From Anisodus tanguticus (Eukaryota; Streptophyta; Magnoliopsida; Solanales; Solanaceae), in assembly GCA_034509755.1 (NCBI GenBank), contig JAVYJV010000044.1:248001-312000 (forward strand): 64,000 bases of DNA. Reading direction: 5' to 3'. The notes below the pieces were generated by a model. That model ran no database searches, was not told where the DNA came from, and saw only the letters and a program-made list of their open reading frames with translations. Below, piece by piece: positions 35,832 through 46,760 of this stretch. How positions within the stretch are numbered: the first letter of the stretch is position 1; the number at the start of each line of letters is the position of its first letter. Made by a program: the position numbers and the translations under genes.

Positions 35832-38800
35832 ATGCATTCTAAAATTGCAATCGTAAGTCATTTTTAAAAATTTATTTTAGTTTCGTTGAATTTTTTGGAA
35901 AAATTAAAACTGTTTTAATTATTTCAAAGTATTCTAAAATAATTTCTAATTAAAGTATTTATAAAAAGTATTTTTATGTTGAGCATCTTTGCAAAATTAT
36001 TTCAAATAGAAGTATTTTTTTAAAAAGTATTTTTATAAAAAGTATCTTTGTAAAAAGTATCATAAGATAAAATAATTTTATGATAAATACAAAAAAGTTC
36101 AAGAACAATGCTTCTAAAAAATATTTTTCAAATTATTCTTAATAAAAACTAAAAAAACTGTTTTATTAATTAAAAAATTTTTATTTTCAGTTCTCTTTAT
36201 TGATTTTACTGGTTTTACCAGCAGTATTTTCCCAAAATGCACCTACACATAGAAGAACAGCTAGGTCTGTTGGTGGTTTCTTTAAACGGATATTTGGTCG
36301 TAGTAAACAAGTAAGTTTTTTTTATTTTAAGTTGGCTAAAAACTTTTTCCTAAATAAATTTTTGATAAAATTTTTGAAGATCAAAAAATGCTGTTTTTAA
36401 GGTCAAAATCAGTTTGACATACATATTGATTTACTGAAAAAGCATTAAATTTAAGTATTTTAGTTTAAGATGAGAATTCTAAATTTTTTTTCTCTTTTTA
36501 AATTTTTACCTGTAAAAAGTTTTTTATTCAATCTAACTATTTAATTTTTTTACCCTTTAAAAACAGTAAAAGTATTGACATTGTTTCTAAACATGTTTAC
36601 TTTGATAAATAAAAATGAGTTCTTTAAATTAAAAATTTCAATATTTTTTAAATTTTACCTAATTTTAAAAGCTTTTTTTTAAAGATTATTTGAAGTTTCA
36701 TTTCTTTTGTTAAAACTTGACTTTAATTTTTTTTAAATACTTTTGGGTTTTGAGTGTTTTAAACTTTTCAAAAAAATATAATTTGTTCTTAATTAAACAT
36801 AAAAATTTTAACTTCAAATTAAAGTTCATTTATTAAAAATTTCTAATAATCATTAAACTACACCTTAACAATTTGAATATTTACACAATTTATTTATATA
36901 AATCGTGGATGATGTACAATTAGAAAAAAAAGCTCAAGGTGTAACCTTAAAATTGCTTATTTTTATCACTTTTTCAATTAATTTTTTTAAATGGTAAAAG
37001 CTAAAAAATTTAGAACAATTTTTAAAAATTTAAACGTATTGATGTACTTCCACCTTAAATAATTTAGTTTTAATCATGCTGATAAAACTACATGATTCCC
37101 TTGATTTTGAGACTTGCCTAGGTAAAAGATTTTTTTCATGTAAAAAAGTTGATACATTTTTAATTGATTGCAGAAGATTTTAAAGAAAATTATATAAGCT
37201 ATTGAACAATATAAAAACAAAACAACCCAGCATGAAAATATAACGTTAAAATACGGAACTTGATTTTTATTCAATCTTTTTTAATTTGAAGGAAGTAATT
37301 TTTTTTCATGAACTCTTCGCCTGCAGCTAAACCATATAGGCATTCATGCTAACCAACTACTCTCTATTTATCTTCTTTATTTTTATATTTTGATATTCCA
37401 GTTCTAAGATTCTGGTTTTTATTTGATGTTTAATTAAAGCAATGTTAGCTATCTGATGATTTTAAACAGATGCTTTTTCAAATAATAAAAAGCCTAAAAG
37501 CCAGTTTAAATAAATAGCTTGTTTATTCAAAATAATTTTTTAAAAAAATTTTTTACTGTTAATTGATTTGTTCATCTTCTTTTAAACTCAATACTCAATT
37601 AATACTTTTCAGTATTAAGTTTAAGATTGTTTTCTTTTCTTAATCGTGAAATTGCTTCAAACTATATTTAAGATTTTATAAAAGAACTTATTTAATTTGA
37701 ACTTGAAAATTATAAAGACTAAAATAATGATAAAATAATGTGTTTATTAATCACTATTTTCTTAATAGGGTTTTCAAGGAACAGCTAACGTAAACAATCT
37801 TTACAATGCTCAACAATCTTCTTATTTTCCAAATTATGCTAGTTTTTTAAATCAGCCATCAAGTGATCAATTAAGCTCTGCATCTTTTGCAGATTTCAAT
37901 CAAAATGGTCAAATTTCATCTTATGTACCTAACAATTATGTTCCACAAAACGTACAATCAAATTATGGTCAAAATATGATGCCAAGTAATAATGGTCAAG
38001 AAAATAATGTTAATTCTCAGCAGCCTGATTTATCTTACGCATCAAATTATGGAAACTTAGCTACAGCTCCAAATACTCAATACGCAAACTATGTCCCTTT
38101 ACCATCTAACCAAGCTGCAAATGTTGCTAATCCACAAAATGTTGATTTTCATAAAGTTTTAGACAATTTTGTTAGATCTGCTGGTTTATCTCCAAATGGT
38201 GATCATGACACAGCTGCTTCTACCAATGTTGAACAAAAAGGAGACACTCCAGTTTTTAGTTTCAAAAAACTTTATTCATTTCCTTTTTATTTAAACGCTG
38301 AACCAAATTCTAATGAAGGTACTTATTTTAGTATTCCTTACATGCGTAAGCATATAAAAAGAATTTCAAGTGAATCAAATAATCAACAAATGCAACCAAG
38401 TCAATCTACAGCAAGTACAATTATGAATTACTTAGGAGGTAAAAAACTTAGCGATATTACTAAATTGTATAATCACAATCAAAAATTTTTACAAAATAAC
38501 CCAACACTTAATGCAAGTTTTTACAACCCAATTTATGGAAACCAATTAAAAAGATTAGCTTATTTCCAAGTCCAACAACAATATGCAAAACAGCAAGCAG
38601 CAAACCAATTACAGCCAGAAATTCATTTGATTAATAATCAAGCATTAGGTCAAAATTTCCAAGCAAACCATAATCCTCAACACAATACACCAAATGTTAT
38701 GAATCAAGCTACCAATTCATACCCTACATTTAGCCAACCTGCTGTACAAGCAAACAACCCAGTTAAACAAGCAAATCCTAGCTCAAACCAACAATTTGTT

Positions 38801-39385
38801 CCAATGAAAGGTAATCAAGCTCATCAATATAGTAACCCAACAATCCCAGCTTTAACTGCTAATCAAAAAAACCAAGCAAGTCCAAATGCTCAACAAGCTC
38901 AACATCAACAAGCTCAACATCAACAAGCTCAACAACAAGCTCAACAGCAAGCTCAGCAACAAGCTCAACAACAAGCTCAACAACTAGCTCAACAACAGGC
39001 TCAGCAGCAAGCTCAACAACAGCAATTAATTCAACAAGCCATTAGCAATCCTCAAGCTTTTATTTCTCAATATATAACTCAACAATATTCCCAGCAACAA
39101 CCTTCTAGTTCAAGTAGTAATTTAAGTAACAGCAACAAAGTTTCTGAAAATAACTCAGAAGGGAGTGATCTAAATGAGGAATATGGTTCTTATTATTATG
39201 GGCAACCACAAGTTAGTATGAGTTCATCTACTAGTACTAAAGTAAGTGGTAAACAAACATCAAGCAGCTCACCAGTAAATCAAAATTCAAGCCAATCTTC
39301 ATCTGTTAGTGTGTCTTCATCTTCATCTACACCTAGCTCATCATCTGCTGTTTTGAATCAAGGTAATAGCAATGCCTCTGCCTAA
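35832..39385 (+). CDS. Secreted Gln/Asn/Ser-rich low-complexity protein
   Basis: Three exons (35832-35852, 36191-36310, 37769-39385) join in frame into 585 residues. Exons 1 and 2 code a signal peptide (MHSKIAIFSLLILLVLPAVFS, 1-21) and then a basic stretch with R-T-A-R, SVGGFFKRIFGRSKQ. The rest is Gln, Asn, Ser, Ala and Tyr rich, with no cysteine seen in what I read. It has about a dozen AQQ/AQQQ repeats at roughly 419-475 and a Ser-rich C-terminus. There is one more ordered island, PVFSFKKLYSFPFYLN. This composition fits a structural or secreted gel, cuticle or adhesive-type protein, but I do not recognise a family. The R-x-x-R site could release a cationic amphipathic peptide. G+C content is well above the flanks, so selection on the protein is likely. 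Introns are 338 and 1458 bp, longer than usual here. Confidence 0.85.
36311..37768 (+). other. Second intron of the Gln-rich protein gene (1458 bp)
   Basis: GTAAGT donor and CTTAATAG acceptor. It contains a 66-codon minus-strand open frame (37074-37274) that resembles nothing and is probably chance. No other feature seen. Confidence 0.75.
38883..39050 (+). repeat. CAA/CAG-GCT trinucleotide-type coding repeat
   Basis: Within the coding exon, 'caacaagct' and 'cagcaagct' units code Ala-Gln-Gln and Ala-Gln-Gln-Gln, with two AQHQQ variants at the start and one Leu interruption. Codons alternate between CAA and CAG, so the array is not a pure microsatellite. Confidence 0.85.
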
Positions 39386-39655
39386 GATTATAAAATTTTT
39401 AGCTTAAATTATTTATTTTTAATGATGATTAACAAATTTTTTTGTCTAGTTTAAAATTCATTGTAATTAATTTTTATCTCACAAAAAATACTTCAACTTT
39501 TTAAATTATTTCTTAATCAGTCTCATTGCATATACGTTTATTTCTCAAATTAAGCACCATTTTCATGTTAATTGCTGCTAAACATTATAATTTTGTAAAC
39601 ACTAAGCTTATTTAAATTCACAAACTTTGTATCAGTTTTTTTTTTTTATTTCACC

Positions 39656-39667
39656 AATAAAAATAAA
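39656..39667 (+). terminator. Tandem poly(A) signals for the Gln-rich gene
   Basis: Two AATAAA copies six bases apart, 271 bp after the stop and just past a long T run. Confidence 0.4.
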
Positions 39668-41239
39668 CTTTAAATTTATGTTTTATTGACTAGTTTTTAT
39701 TTAAGATAATTGATCAGCTTCTAGAACATTTTGTTATTTAGAAACTAATTTTTTTCAAAGAAAACTTTTAATCATTTGATTAATTAAAAGTTCAATCTCT
39801 AAATAAGTTGAAAATATTTTTAAAAACTATTTCATAAACAGTTTAAGTAATTTTTTTATGAAAACTTATAAATTTAACTCAATAAATTATGCTTGATACT
39901 TTTTTAAATTTAAATCTTATCAGAAGAAGCTTTAAAGTTTAATTGCAGTTTTCAATAAAAAAATTTTTGAAAATTTTTTTGTTTTAATATAAGGACTAAT
40001 TAAAACTCTAGCTTTATATAACTTTATCTTTGAGTTTAACTTAACTTATAATAATTTTTTATCAAAAACTAATAATACAATTTTATCATTTTTATTTTAA
40101 AATTTTTTTAATTAGTTTAAATAAATTTTTTGAAATAGATAAAATTTAAGAGACTGTTTTATCTTTTTAATGTTATTTTCTAACTTTAAAAAAATAATAT
40201 TTTTTGATTAGCGTGTTTTTTTATGAGTTAAAACTTTGTTAAATTTCTTAAAAATTCAGATTAGATTAGTATATAAAAATCTTATTAACTATAAAACCTT
40301 AAAAGTACTCAAATTTAATTGAAAAACTTTTTTTAAAATAATTTAACGAACTTTTAATATTAAAGTTATTTTTAAAATGAGTATTTTTGAAATAAAAGAA
40401 TTTTTAACTCACTTTTTATATAAGTTTGTATAATTTTTCTTTTTAAAACTTTTAGTTATATCATAGTAAAAACTTGATAGTTTTGTTCAATATATCAATT
40501 GTCAAACTTTAATTAAATAATTTATTATTATTAATTAATTTTAGTATTAATTGTCAATTAAAATTTTTATTATGTCTTAACAGTTTCTTAGCGTAAATAT
40601 TGAAAGAAATTTTGGTCTATTTAAAATTTTTTTAAGTTTTCTTAATACTTTTATTGCTTCTTTAAAATTAGCTTTGTGAATGGCTTAGTAGTTCTATAAG
40701 TTATATTCCTAAATAAAAAAATAATTTTGTAAATAAATTAATAAAGTTCTTAAATTAAATTTTAAGAATTTTAAAATTAATGTAATTTAAATTTTATTAC
40801 ATAATTTAGCTAAGAAAATAGATGCTTTTTGATAAAATATAACTTTTTATTTTTGCCGCTTAATCAGCGGCTGGTCAAAAATCAGCTTGGGCTAGGTAGT
40901 AAAAATATTTATGTATCGTTTTTATATGGTTTTAACTTAAAAGTTTTATGAAAACTTAGGTTTAAAGTTACTTGTATTTTTTTAAGCTGATTTTCTGTTA
41001 ACTAGAATCCACACTGAAAAAAATAAATGCATTATAAGAGATAGGACAGCAGAGATGCACATAAATACAGATTTTTTTAAATGCAGGAACATTCTTTTTG
41101 CCTATTTTAACGTTTAGAAAATTTATTTTAAAATCGGCTTGAAAAATATTCAAAATAAAAAAAAAATAAAAGAAGGTAAATAACAAATTAGTTGAAAGAA
41201 TTAAAAAACAAAACACAAAGATTTTCAAAAAACAATAAA

Positions 41240-41480
41240 TTTAATCATTTTTAATTAACAAAAAAAATTTAATCTACACAACAAACTTAATAAGTATAAC
41301 AAAACTAATCAAAATTCACAACAACAAAAAATAAAGTTGAAAACAAAAAACAAATCAAAAATAAACCACAATAAAAAATTCACAAAGAAACAAAAAAAAC
41401 AAAAAAATACTCAAAAAAATACACAAAAAAAAACAAAAAAAAACACAAAAAGAAACACAAAAAAAATAACAACTAAAATT
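41240..41480. repeat. A/C-only low-complexity tract
   Basis: About 240 bases in which the plus strand is nearly all A with scattered C (acaaaaaa, aacacaaaaa). It creates a spurious Lys/Thr/Asn frame at 41337-41564. It sits just beyond the 3' end of the MULE relic and may belong to that element's end. Confidence 0.7.
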
Positions 41481-41518
41481 AATGTTTCTTCTTTTGAAGG
41501 TTTTGTAAAAAACTGTTT

Positions 41519-42150
41519 TTATGTTTTTTGTTTCTTGAAATTTTTTTTTTGTCTTCTAACTTGAGCATCAGTTTTTTTATTCTTACAAGTTAAAATATTT
41601 GCTCCTAGATTTTTATCTTTAAGGTTGTTGGTGAAATCGTCTAATGTTTCTTCGAAAAATTTGAAAATATTTTGATTCTCTATTAAAGACTAAAAATGCA
41701 ACTCCTAAACCTAAAAAAAAATTAATAAAAAATGTAATAATTGTAAAACTTACCTTCATGAAATTCATCAATAGTTAACAGAGTTGTCATTTTTAGCTCA
41801 GAGTACTTTGTCATACCATGTGTACTGTCCATACAAACACATTGGAATGGCCCGTCTAAACTTTTTAGTAAAAAATTTAAACAAATATACTCTTCATTAT
41901 TTTCTCCGAAATTCTTGAAACCAACTATATCTTCATTTTTATCTGCGTTCAGTTTAAAGCTAATAAAATCATCATCGTGTAAACGGTCTGGTTCACCAAC
42001 ATTAAACTTTTTTTTAACATTATAAATATCATTTAATGTTAATACTTTAAAATCATCCGAAAATGCTGCAAATTCGAATTCATCTGCAGGGCTTCTACCA
42101 TTTTCTAATAAGTCTGTAATTTTTTCTTTCTCCCAATATTTTTTAAAGTC
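41519..42150 (-). pseudogene. Broken MULE-type (Mutator-like) DDE transposase
   Basis: Read from 42150 down, about 130 codons give a transposase core: VCMDSTHGMTKY followed by MTTLLTIDEFHEG, then across a 43-bp intron (41753-41711, GTAAGT/TTTTAG) GLGVAFLVFNRES. This matches the MULE DDE region (D-x-THG..Y..LTTLL..DEFGEG.PVA..ISNRE) and includes the first catalytic Asp. After NRES the frame breaks, and the continuation (NIFKFFEETLDDFTNNL) is one base out, ending near 41519. Upstream, the frame is blocked by a TAA directly at an inverted repeat, so the N-terminus (zinc finger, FLYWCH-type) is missing. I see neither the rest of the DDE triad nor convincing terminal inverted repeats. It is a dead fragment. 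A relation to the Ulp1-like fragment opposite is likely, because some plant MULEs carry Ulp1-type genes. Confidence 0.75.
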
Positions 42151-42178
42151 TGTTTAATATTTAGTCAAAAAAACAGAC
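42148..42178. repeat. Inverted repeat between the MULE and Ulp1 fragments
   Basis: GTCTGTTT at 42148-42155 and its perfect complement AAACAGAC at 42171-42178, with 15 bases between. It sits exactly where the minus-strand transposase frame ends and the plus-strand Ulp1-type frame begins. Confidence 0.7.
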
Positions 42179-42195
42179 AAAAGTTATAATTAAGA

Positions 42196-42840
42196 TTTAT
42201 GAAGCAAAAAAATTTGATGAATTTCTTTATTATTTCGAATTAAGAAGGGTTAAAGGATATAAAGAATTAGATTTAAAATTTTTGGAACATTATAAAGAAC
42301 TTAAACTAGTCAAACAAAATAATAGGAAATATATTATCATGGACTTTCATATAAATTTTGAATTGATGGATAGTTATTTGAATAATGAAGTAAAAGTAGA
42401 AGATGGTTTATCTAGTCCATTAAAAAAAAAAAATCAAATTTGAAAATAAACCAGAAGACTGGATTAAAAATTTTTCAAAAGACTTGGATGGTTATAATGA
42501 ATTAATTAAAAAAGTTTATTGTACAAAAGATGATAAGATTTTTAAAACAGTCTTAAACTATGATATAAGATTTCAAGACATTAAGACTTTGATCGGAGAT
42601 ACTTGGCTGAACAGTTCCTTAATTGATTTTTACTTAGGACTAATTGGACAGAAATTCGAAGAAGTTTTCTCATTTGATAGTTTTTTCTTTAGTAAATTGA
42701 TTGAAGAAGATATCGAAACTCTAATGAGAAAAATTAAAGTTAATTTGTCAAAGTTTCAAACTTTTCTTGTACCAATTATTAGAAATCACCACTGGACTCT
42801 GGTTATACTTGATACGTTGAACGTAAAATTATCTTGGTAA
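42196..42840 (+). pseudogene. Broken Ulp1/SENP-type (C48) cysteine protease fragment, transposon-associated
   Basis: A first segment (42196-42441) encodes about 80 residues (FDEFLYYFELRRVKGYKEL and on) and hits a stop just after a run of 12 A. One base out, a second segment continues to 42840: PEDWIKNFSKDL, then IGDTWLNSSLIDFYLGLIG and FLVPIIRNHHWTLVILDT. The last two match the start of the Ulp1 protease fold (D.WLND..I.FYL) and the catalytic His-Trp strand (HW.L..ID). The frame stops right after, so the catalytic Asp and the Cys (Q..D.CG) are absent. With a frameshift and no cysteine it cannot be an active deSUMOylase as it stands. Ulp1-like domains occur in Mutator-like and other DNA transposons, which fits the MULE relic next to it. 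It may have been one gene of the same element. Confidence 0.65.
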
Positions 42841-43517
42841 TCTTCTAGTCAACTTTGTATTTATAAAATTAGTTGAGTAATCTTTAGTCAATTTGTTACT
42901 CAATAAGACAATTTAGTTAATCTAGTATTCACTTGATATGCTATTAAAAATTTTTTTATTATTTTTTTTTTTTAAAATGCATTTTTAAATGCAATTTTTT
43001 TAAATAAAATTTATTTTGATTTGAAAATATTTGTTTTTTTTTATTTATTTTATTTTTGTTTTTGTTGTCATATAGATTTGAAAAAAATAACTACATATAG
43101 TAAATAAATGTAAAAATAGCGTTTTATTTTTGCATCAAAAAAAAAGTACATTAAAATGCCAGCCGTTCAAAATCAAAAAGACTATTTTTTTTTCAGTGCA
43201 AGTGTTTTTTTCAAATTTCGGCTTCTATGTTTAGTTGGTTTGAAAACATAAATAAAGCGCTCTATTTAAACAAATTTTCAAAAAATATAATTTATTTTGG
43301 TTAAATAACATGTTGGGATAAGCTGATTTAAAAATGAATTTTAAGTATCAATGAAACTTTTGTACAGAATTCAAAATAATATAACTTAAGCAATTTTTAT
43401 TGATTTTATGGTATCAAATTGTATATTCCTTAAATCGTTTTTTGAATAGAGAATACGGTAAAATTTGAAAACGTTTTATTATTTTTTTAAATATTTTTTA
43501 ATTTCAAGAACTTAAAA
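42841..43517. other. Gap between Ulp1 fragment and ORC3
   Basis: A/T-rich, with a short perfect palindromic arm pair TGCATTT/AAATGCA near 42979-42994. Its T-rich stretch with GTTTTTGTTGTC near 43030-43070 loosely mirrors the A/C tract at 41.3 kb and might be the other end of the MULE, but this is low complexity and unproven. Confidence 0.4.
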
Positions 43518-45485
43518 ATGGATGATATTAAGATTGCAGGATCTTTGAATGACGCTATAAAAATTATTAAATCAAGTAAAAAAAAAAGAAACTTACCAGA
43601 TATAGCAATAGAGTATTTAAAAAAAAATTCATCAAGTTCTATTGTCTATGGAAATATTTCTAAAAAACTAAGAGAAAATTTTGAAAAAATTCAAGAAGAT
43701 TATTTTTCTTATATTATTGAAGAATTGTTTGAATATGTAGTAGACTGTGAAAATAATTTAATTAACTCAAAAACGTTTTTAATACCAACAGGTATAGTTT
43801 CAATAAATTGTGATACTTTAGGTTTTAATTTTATTTATCGAAAATTTTATGATAAATTGATTAAAAAAGATCCAACATACAAATGTATTTTTTTTTCTTC
43901 AATTAATCTCAGTGATATGGAAAGTTTTAAATCAAAAATATTTGAAACTTTTTTGACAGAAGACATTTTAGAAAAAGAAAATTTAGTTGATAGAGATTTA
44001 AGTATTTTAAGTTTTCAAGCTTTTTTTAACATTTATGAAAGAAATTATGATTTAAAAAAAACAAATATTTTAATATTTGAAGATTTGCCTAATTTTGATT
44101 CCGAAATTATAAAACAAGTTATTTTTTTACTAAAAAGTTACTTGGAAAAATTCCCAGTTATTATTTTAATCAGTTTATCACAAACTTTTATAGCTTTACA
44201 ATCTTTGATAAACTGTTCTGCTATTAAATATCTTTTAGTTCATTCATTTATATCAAAAAATTCTATAGATATTTTAGATGTAGTTTTTGATAAAATTTTT
44301 TTTAATTCAGATAATAATTTTATTTTAGGTTCTAAATGTATCAATTATATTAAAAATATTTTCTTTCATCATAGTTTTTCAATTGATAAAGTTATTTCCT
44401 TAACATTAAAATGTTTATATGAACATTGTTATTTTAATGAATTCTCTTATTTATGTTTAAATGAAATTGAGTTTAAAAAAAAAAATTAAAAATTTATCTG
44501 AAGAAGAATTAAATAAACTGAAAAAATTAAAATCAGTTGAAAATTTTCAATTTAGTGAAGACTTAAAAGAAGATTTTTTCAATCTTTATGATATTCAAAA
44601 AGCTGACTTAAAAAAATTAATTGTTCAATTGAAATCATCATTTAAATTTTTTCATTTAATTAAAGATGAACTTATTTTTGATTCTTTTAAAAACTTTTAT
44701 TTATTTTTTACAATTGAAGAATTAAAAAACAAAGAATTTTTTGATTGTATTGATAATGCTTTGATGAATTTAAGTAAAGAAAGTTGGGTTGAAAAAATTA
44801 ATAATTTTAATGAAGCTGATTCAGATTTATTTGATATTCTCAAAAATCAGTTAGAAAGTTTAAAAAATTTGAAATCTTCTAATGACGAAAGTATTGATGA
44901 AAATAAAAAAATAGTTGCAAACAAATTTAAAAGTCGTCAAGAATTTTTATCAAATAATTTAAAAAAAATTAATAATAATGATAAAGAAAGTATAAGGAAA
45001 TGGAAAAAAGAAACAATTGAATTAATTAAAAATTATTTTTTGAAAATAAAAACACCTGAAAAGTTTTATTTAAATGAAGTATTTTATTTTGATGATTTAG
45101 ATATTATTAAAAAAAATGATTTAGTCTGCATTCGGAAATCTTTATTAGAATGTTTAAAAAATTCATCTAACTTTTTTGAAAAACTTGAAAATTATCAAAA
45201 TCAAAAAATAGAGCCCGATTTTTGCATTGCTTTTAAAACATTCAAAGAGTCTTCTAAAAAAATTAACATTGCTGATTGGTTGAGTACTTTTAAGGCCTTA
45301 TGTAGTAAAGATACTAATTCATCTAAAAGAAATACTCGTTATAAAAAAAAAAACATGAAATTGATGATGAAACGAAAATTGAATCAAGATTTTTTTCAGT
45401 TCTTATGGATTTTGAATTATTAAATATTTTAGAAAAAGGTACTCTCAAATCTAATGATTTTGCTACCAAACTTATATTTTTTTAA
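43518..45485 (+). CDS. ORC3: Origin recognition complex subunit 3, with two apparent poly(A) frameshifts
   Basis: Three frames add up to about 655 residues, near human ORC3 (711). ORC3 is a core subunit of the nuclear complex that marks replication origins and loads the MCM helicase. The first frame (43518-44489) matches the AAA+-like part: FPVIILISLSQTFIALQSLI, VLDKI-like LDVVFDKIFF, IKNIFFHHSFSIDKVISLTLKCLYEHC. Human LCCNLPEAKRRINFLS aligns with LCLNEIEFKKKIKNLS only if the frame moves by one base in an 11-A run at 44475-44485. The second frame carries the winged-helix part (LNEVFYFDD, PDFCIAFKTFKESSKKINIADW). A second 11-A run at 45343-45353 needs the opposite shift to reach HEIDDETKIESRFFSVLMDFELLNIL, which matches human EMNEIIHARFIRAVSELELLGFI, with the stop at 45485. 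No introns are seen. The breaks could be assembly errors, true lesions, or slippage sites. Confidence 0.88.
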
Positions 45486-46760
45486 TTTTTTTATCATTTT
45501 AAATATTTTATTAAAATTGGAAACATAAATTTTTAAGTTTTTATTTAGCTAAATTTAAAAATAAATTTTTTATTTCTGAGCATAAATAAAAAATTAGTTA
45601 AGAATTTTTTTTTTGTTACATAGATTTGTAAAGATTTTTAAGCTTAATTTTTTTATTGTTTAATAACTTTGGAACTTTTTTTAGTTTTATTACTAAATAT
45701 TTCAATCGTTTTTATGTGTAAATTGTTTTTAAGTATTATGATTGAAAGTACGAATTTTCATTTGAATCAAATTAGTTTAGTTAATTTTTTTTTGAAAAAC
45801 ACGTTGATTTTAATTTGATGTTATATTTTAGAATTGTTATGCATTTTTTTACATTTTACTCAAGAATTAGTAAATATTAAACAATTTATACTAAAATATT
45901 TTTTAAAACTAAATGTATTTTTAAAGTTACTTTAAAAATGTGTGCCTTTGTTTTAAATCTTGAAAGAAAAGATTTTTTCTACATTAGACTAATTTAAGTT
46001 AATAAAAAATCAGTTTAAGAGTAATAATTACTCAACGAATTTTCATTTTAAATTATTAGGTTTTTAACAAAGCGAATTATAAATTAATTTTCTCATCATT
46101 TATAATTACTTAATTTGTTGGTCTAAATTTATTACAAAAAAAAAAAATCAAAATTCTCAAAATAAATAAAATTTATGTATGTTAAGATATAAGCTTCGTG
46201 TTACTTGTTTTAAAATAAAAATTTTAATTAGTCAAAATTAAAATTTTTTTAAATTAAAAAGTTTATCAAATTATGTTTTAACGGAAATTGTTAAAAAAAA
46301 TACAAATTTTCGTGTAAAAATCATTTTCATCATTATTTTTTAAAGTGTTTGTTTCAAACAACATGCTTAAAAATTTATATCACGTAAAATAGTTTTTTAG
46401 TAAATCTTTTTTTATATCTAATTTTTATGATATATTTTCATAGATAATTTTTAAATTTCATGAGATACCAAAAGTTTTAAAGAGCAGAAAATTTTCATTT
46501 CTTACTTTGAAGGCTATTCAAATGTACCTATTTTCAAAATAAAAGATTGTTTTATTTTAAAACAAAGTTTTGTAATTTTTCATTTCAGTTTTTTCATTAA
46601 TGTAAATGTTTTACTTTATAAGTTTAATCATTGAAATTGTTTCTCTTTTTTTAAACTATTTTGTTTTTGATAAGTTTTCTTGTGTCAAAATCAACTAAAA
46701 AACAATTTAACATTTTTGAAATATTAGTTAATAATTTTTTTATTGAATTATCAAAGAGAT
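45486..46760. other. Intergenic region, ORC3 to Ly6 gene
   Basis: 1.3 kb of A/T-rich DNA with no feature I can support. Confidence 0.6.

Larger units (their letters stand above)
39386..41518. other. Intergenic region after the Gln-rich gene
   Basis: 2.1 kb, A/T-rich. Two AATAAA hexamers at 39656-39667 are the likely poly(A) signals of the gene upstream. A G+C hairpin (GCCGCT, 5-base loop, AGCGGC) lies at about 40856-40872. From 41240 to 41480 the plus strand is almost only A and C. A minus frame at 40998-41228 looks like chance. Confidence 0.55.

Noticed and set aside
37074..37274. Minus-strand frame in the large intron of the Gln-rich gene
   Set aside because: No similarity, no splice context, and composition like other chance frames.
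41337..41564. 75-codon Lys/Thr/Asn-rich frame
   Set aside because: It is a direct reading of the A/C-only tract and has no sign of selection on the protein.
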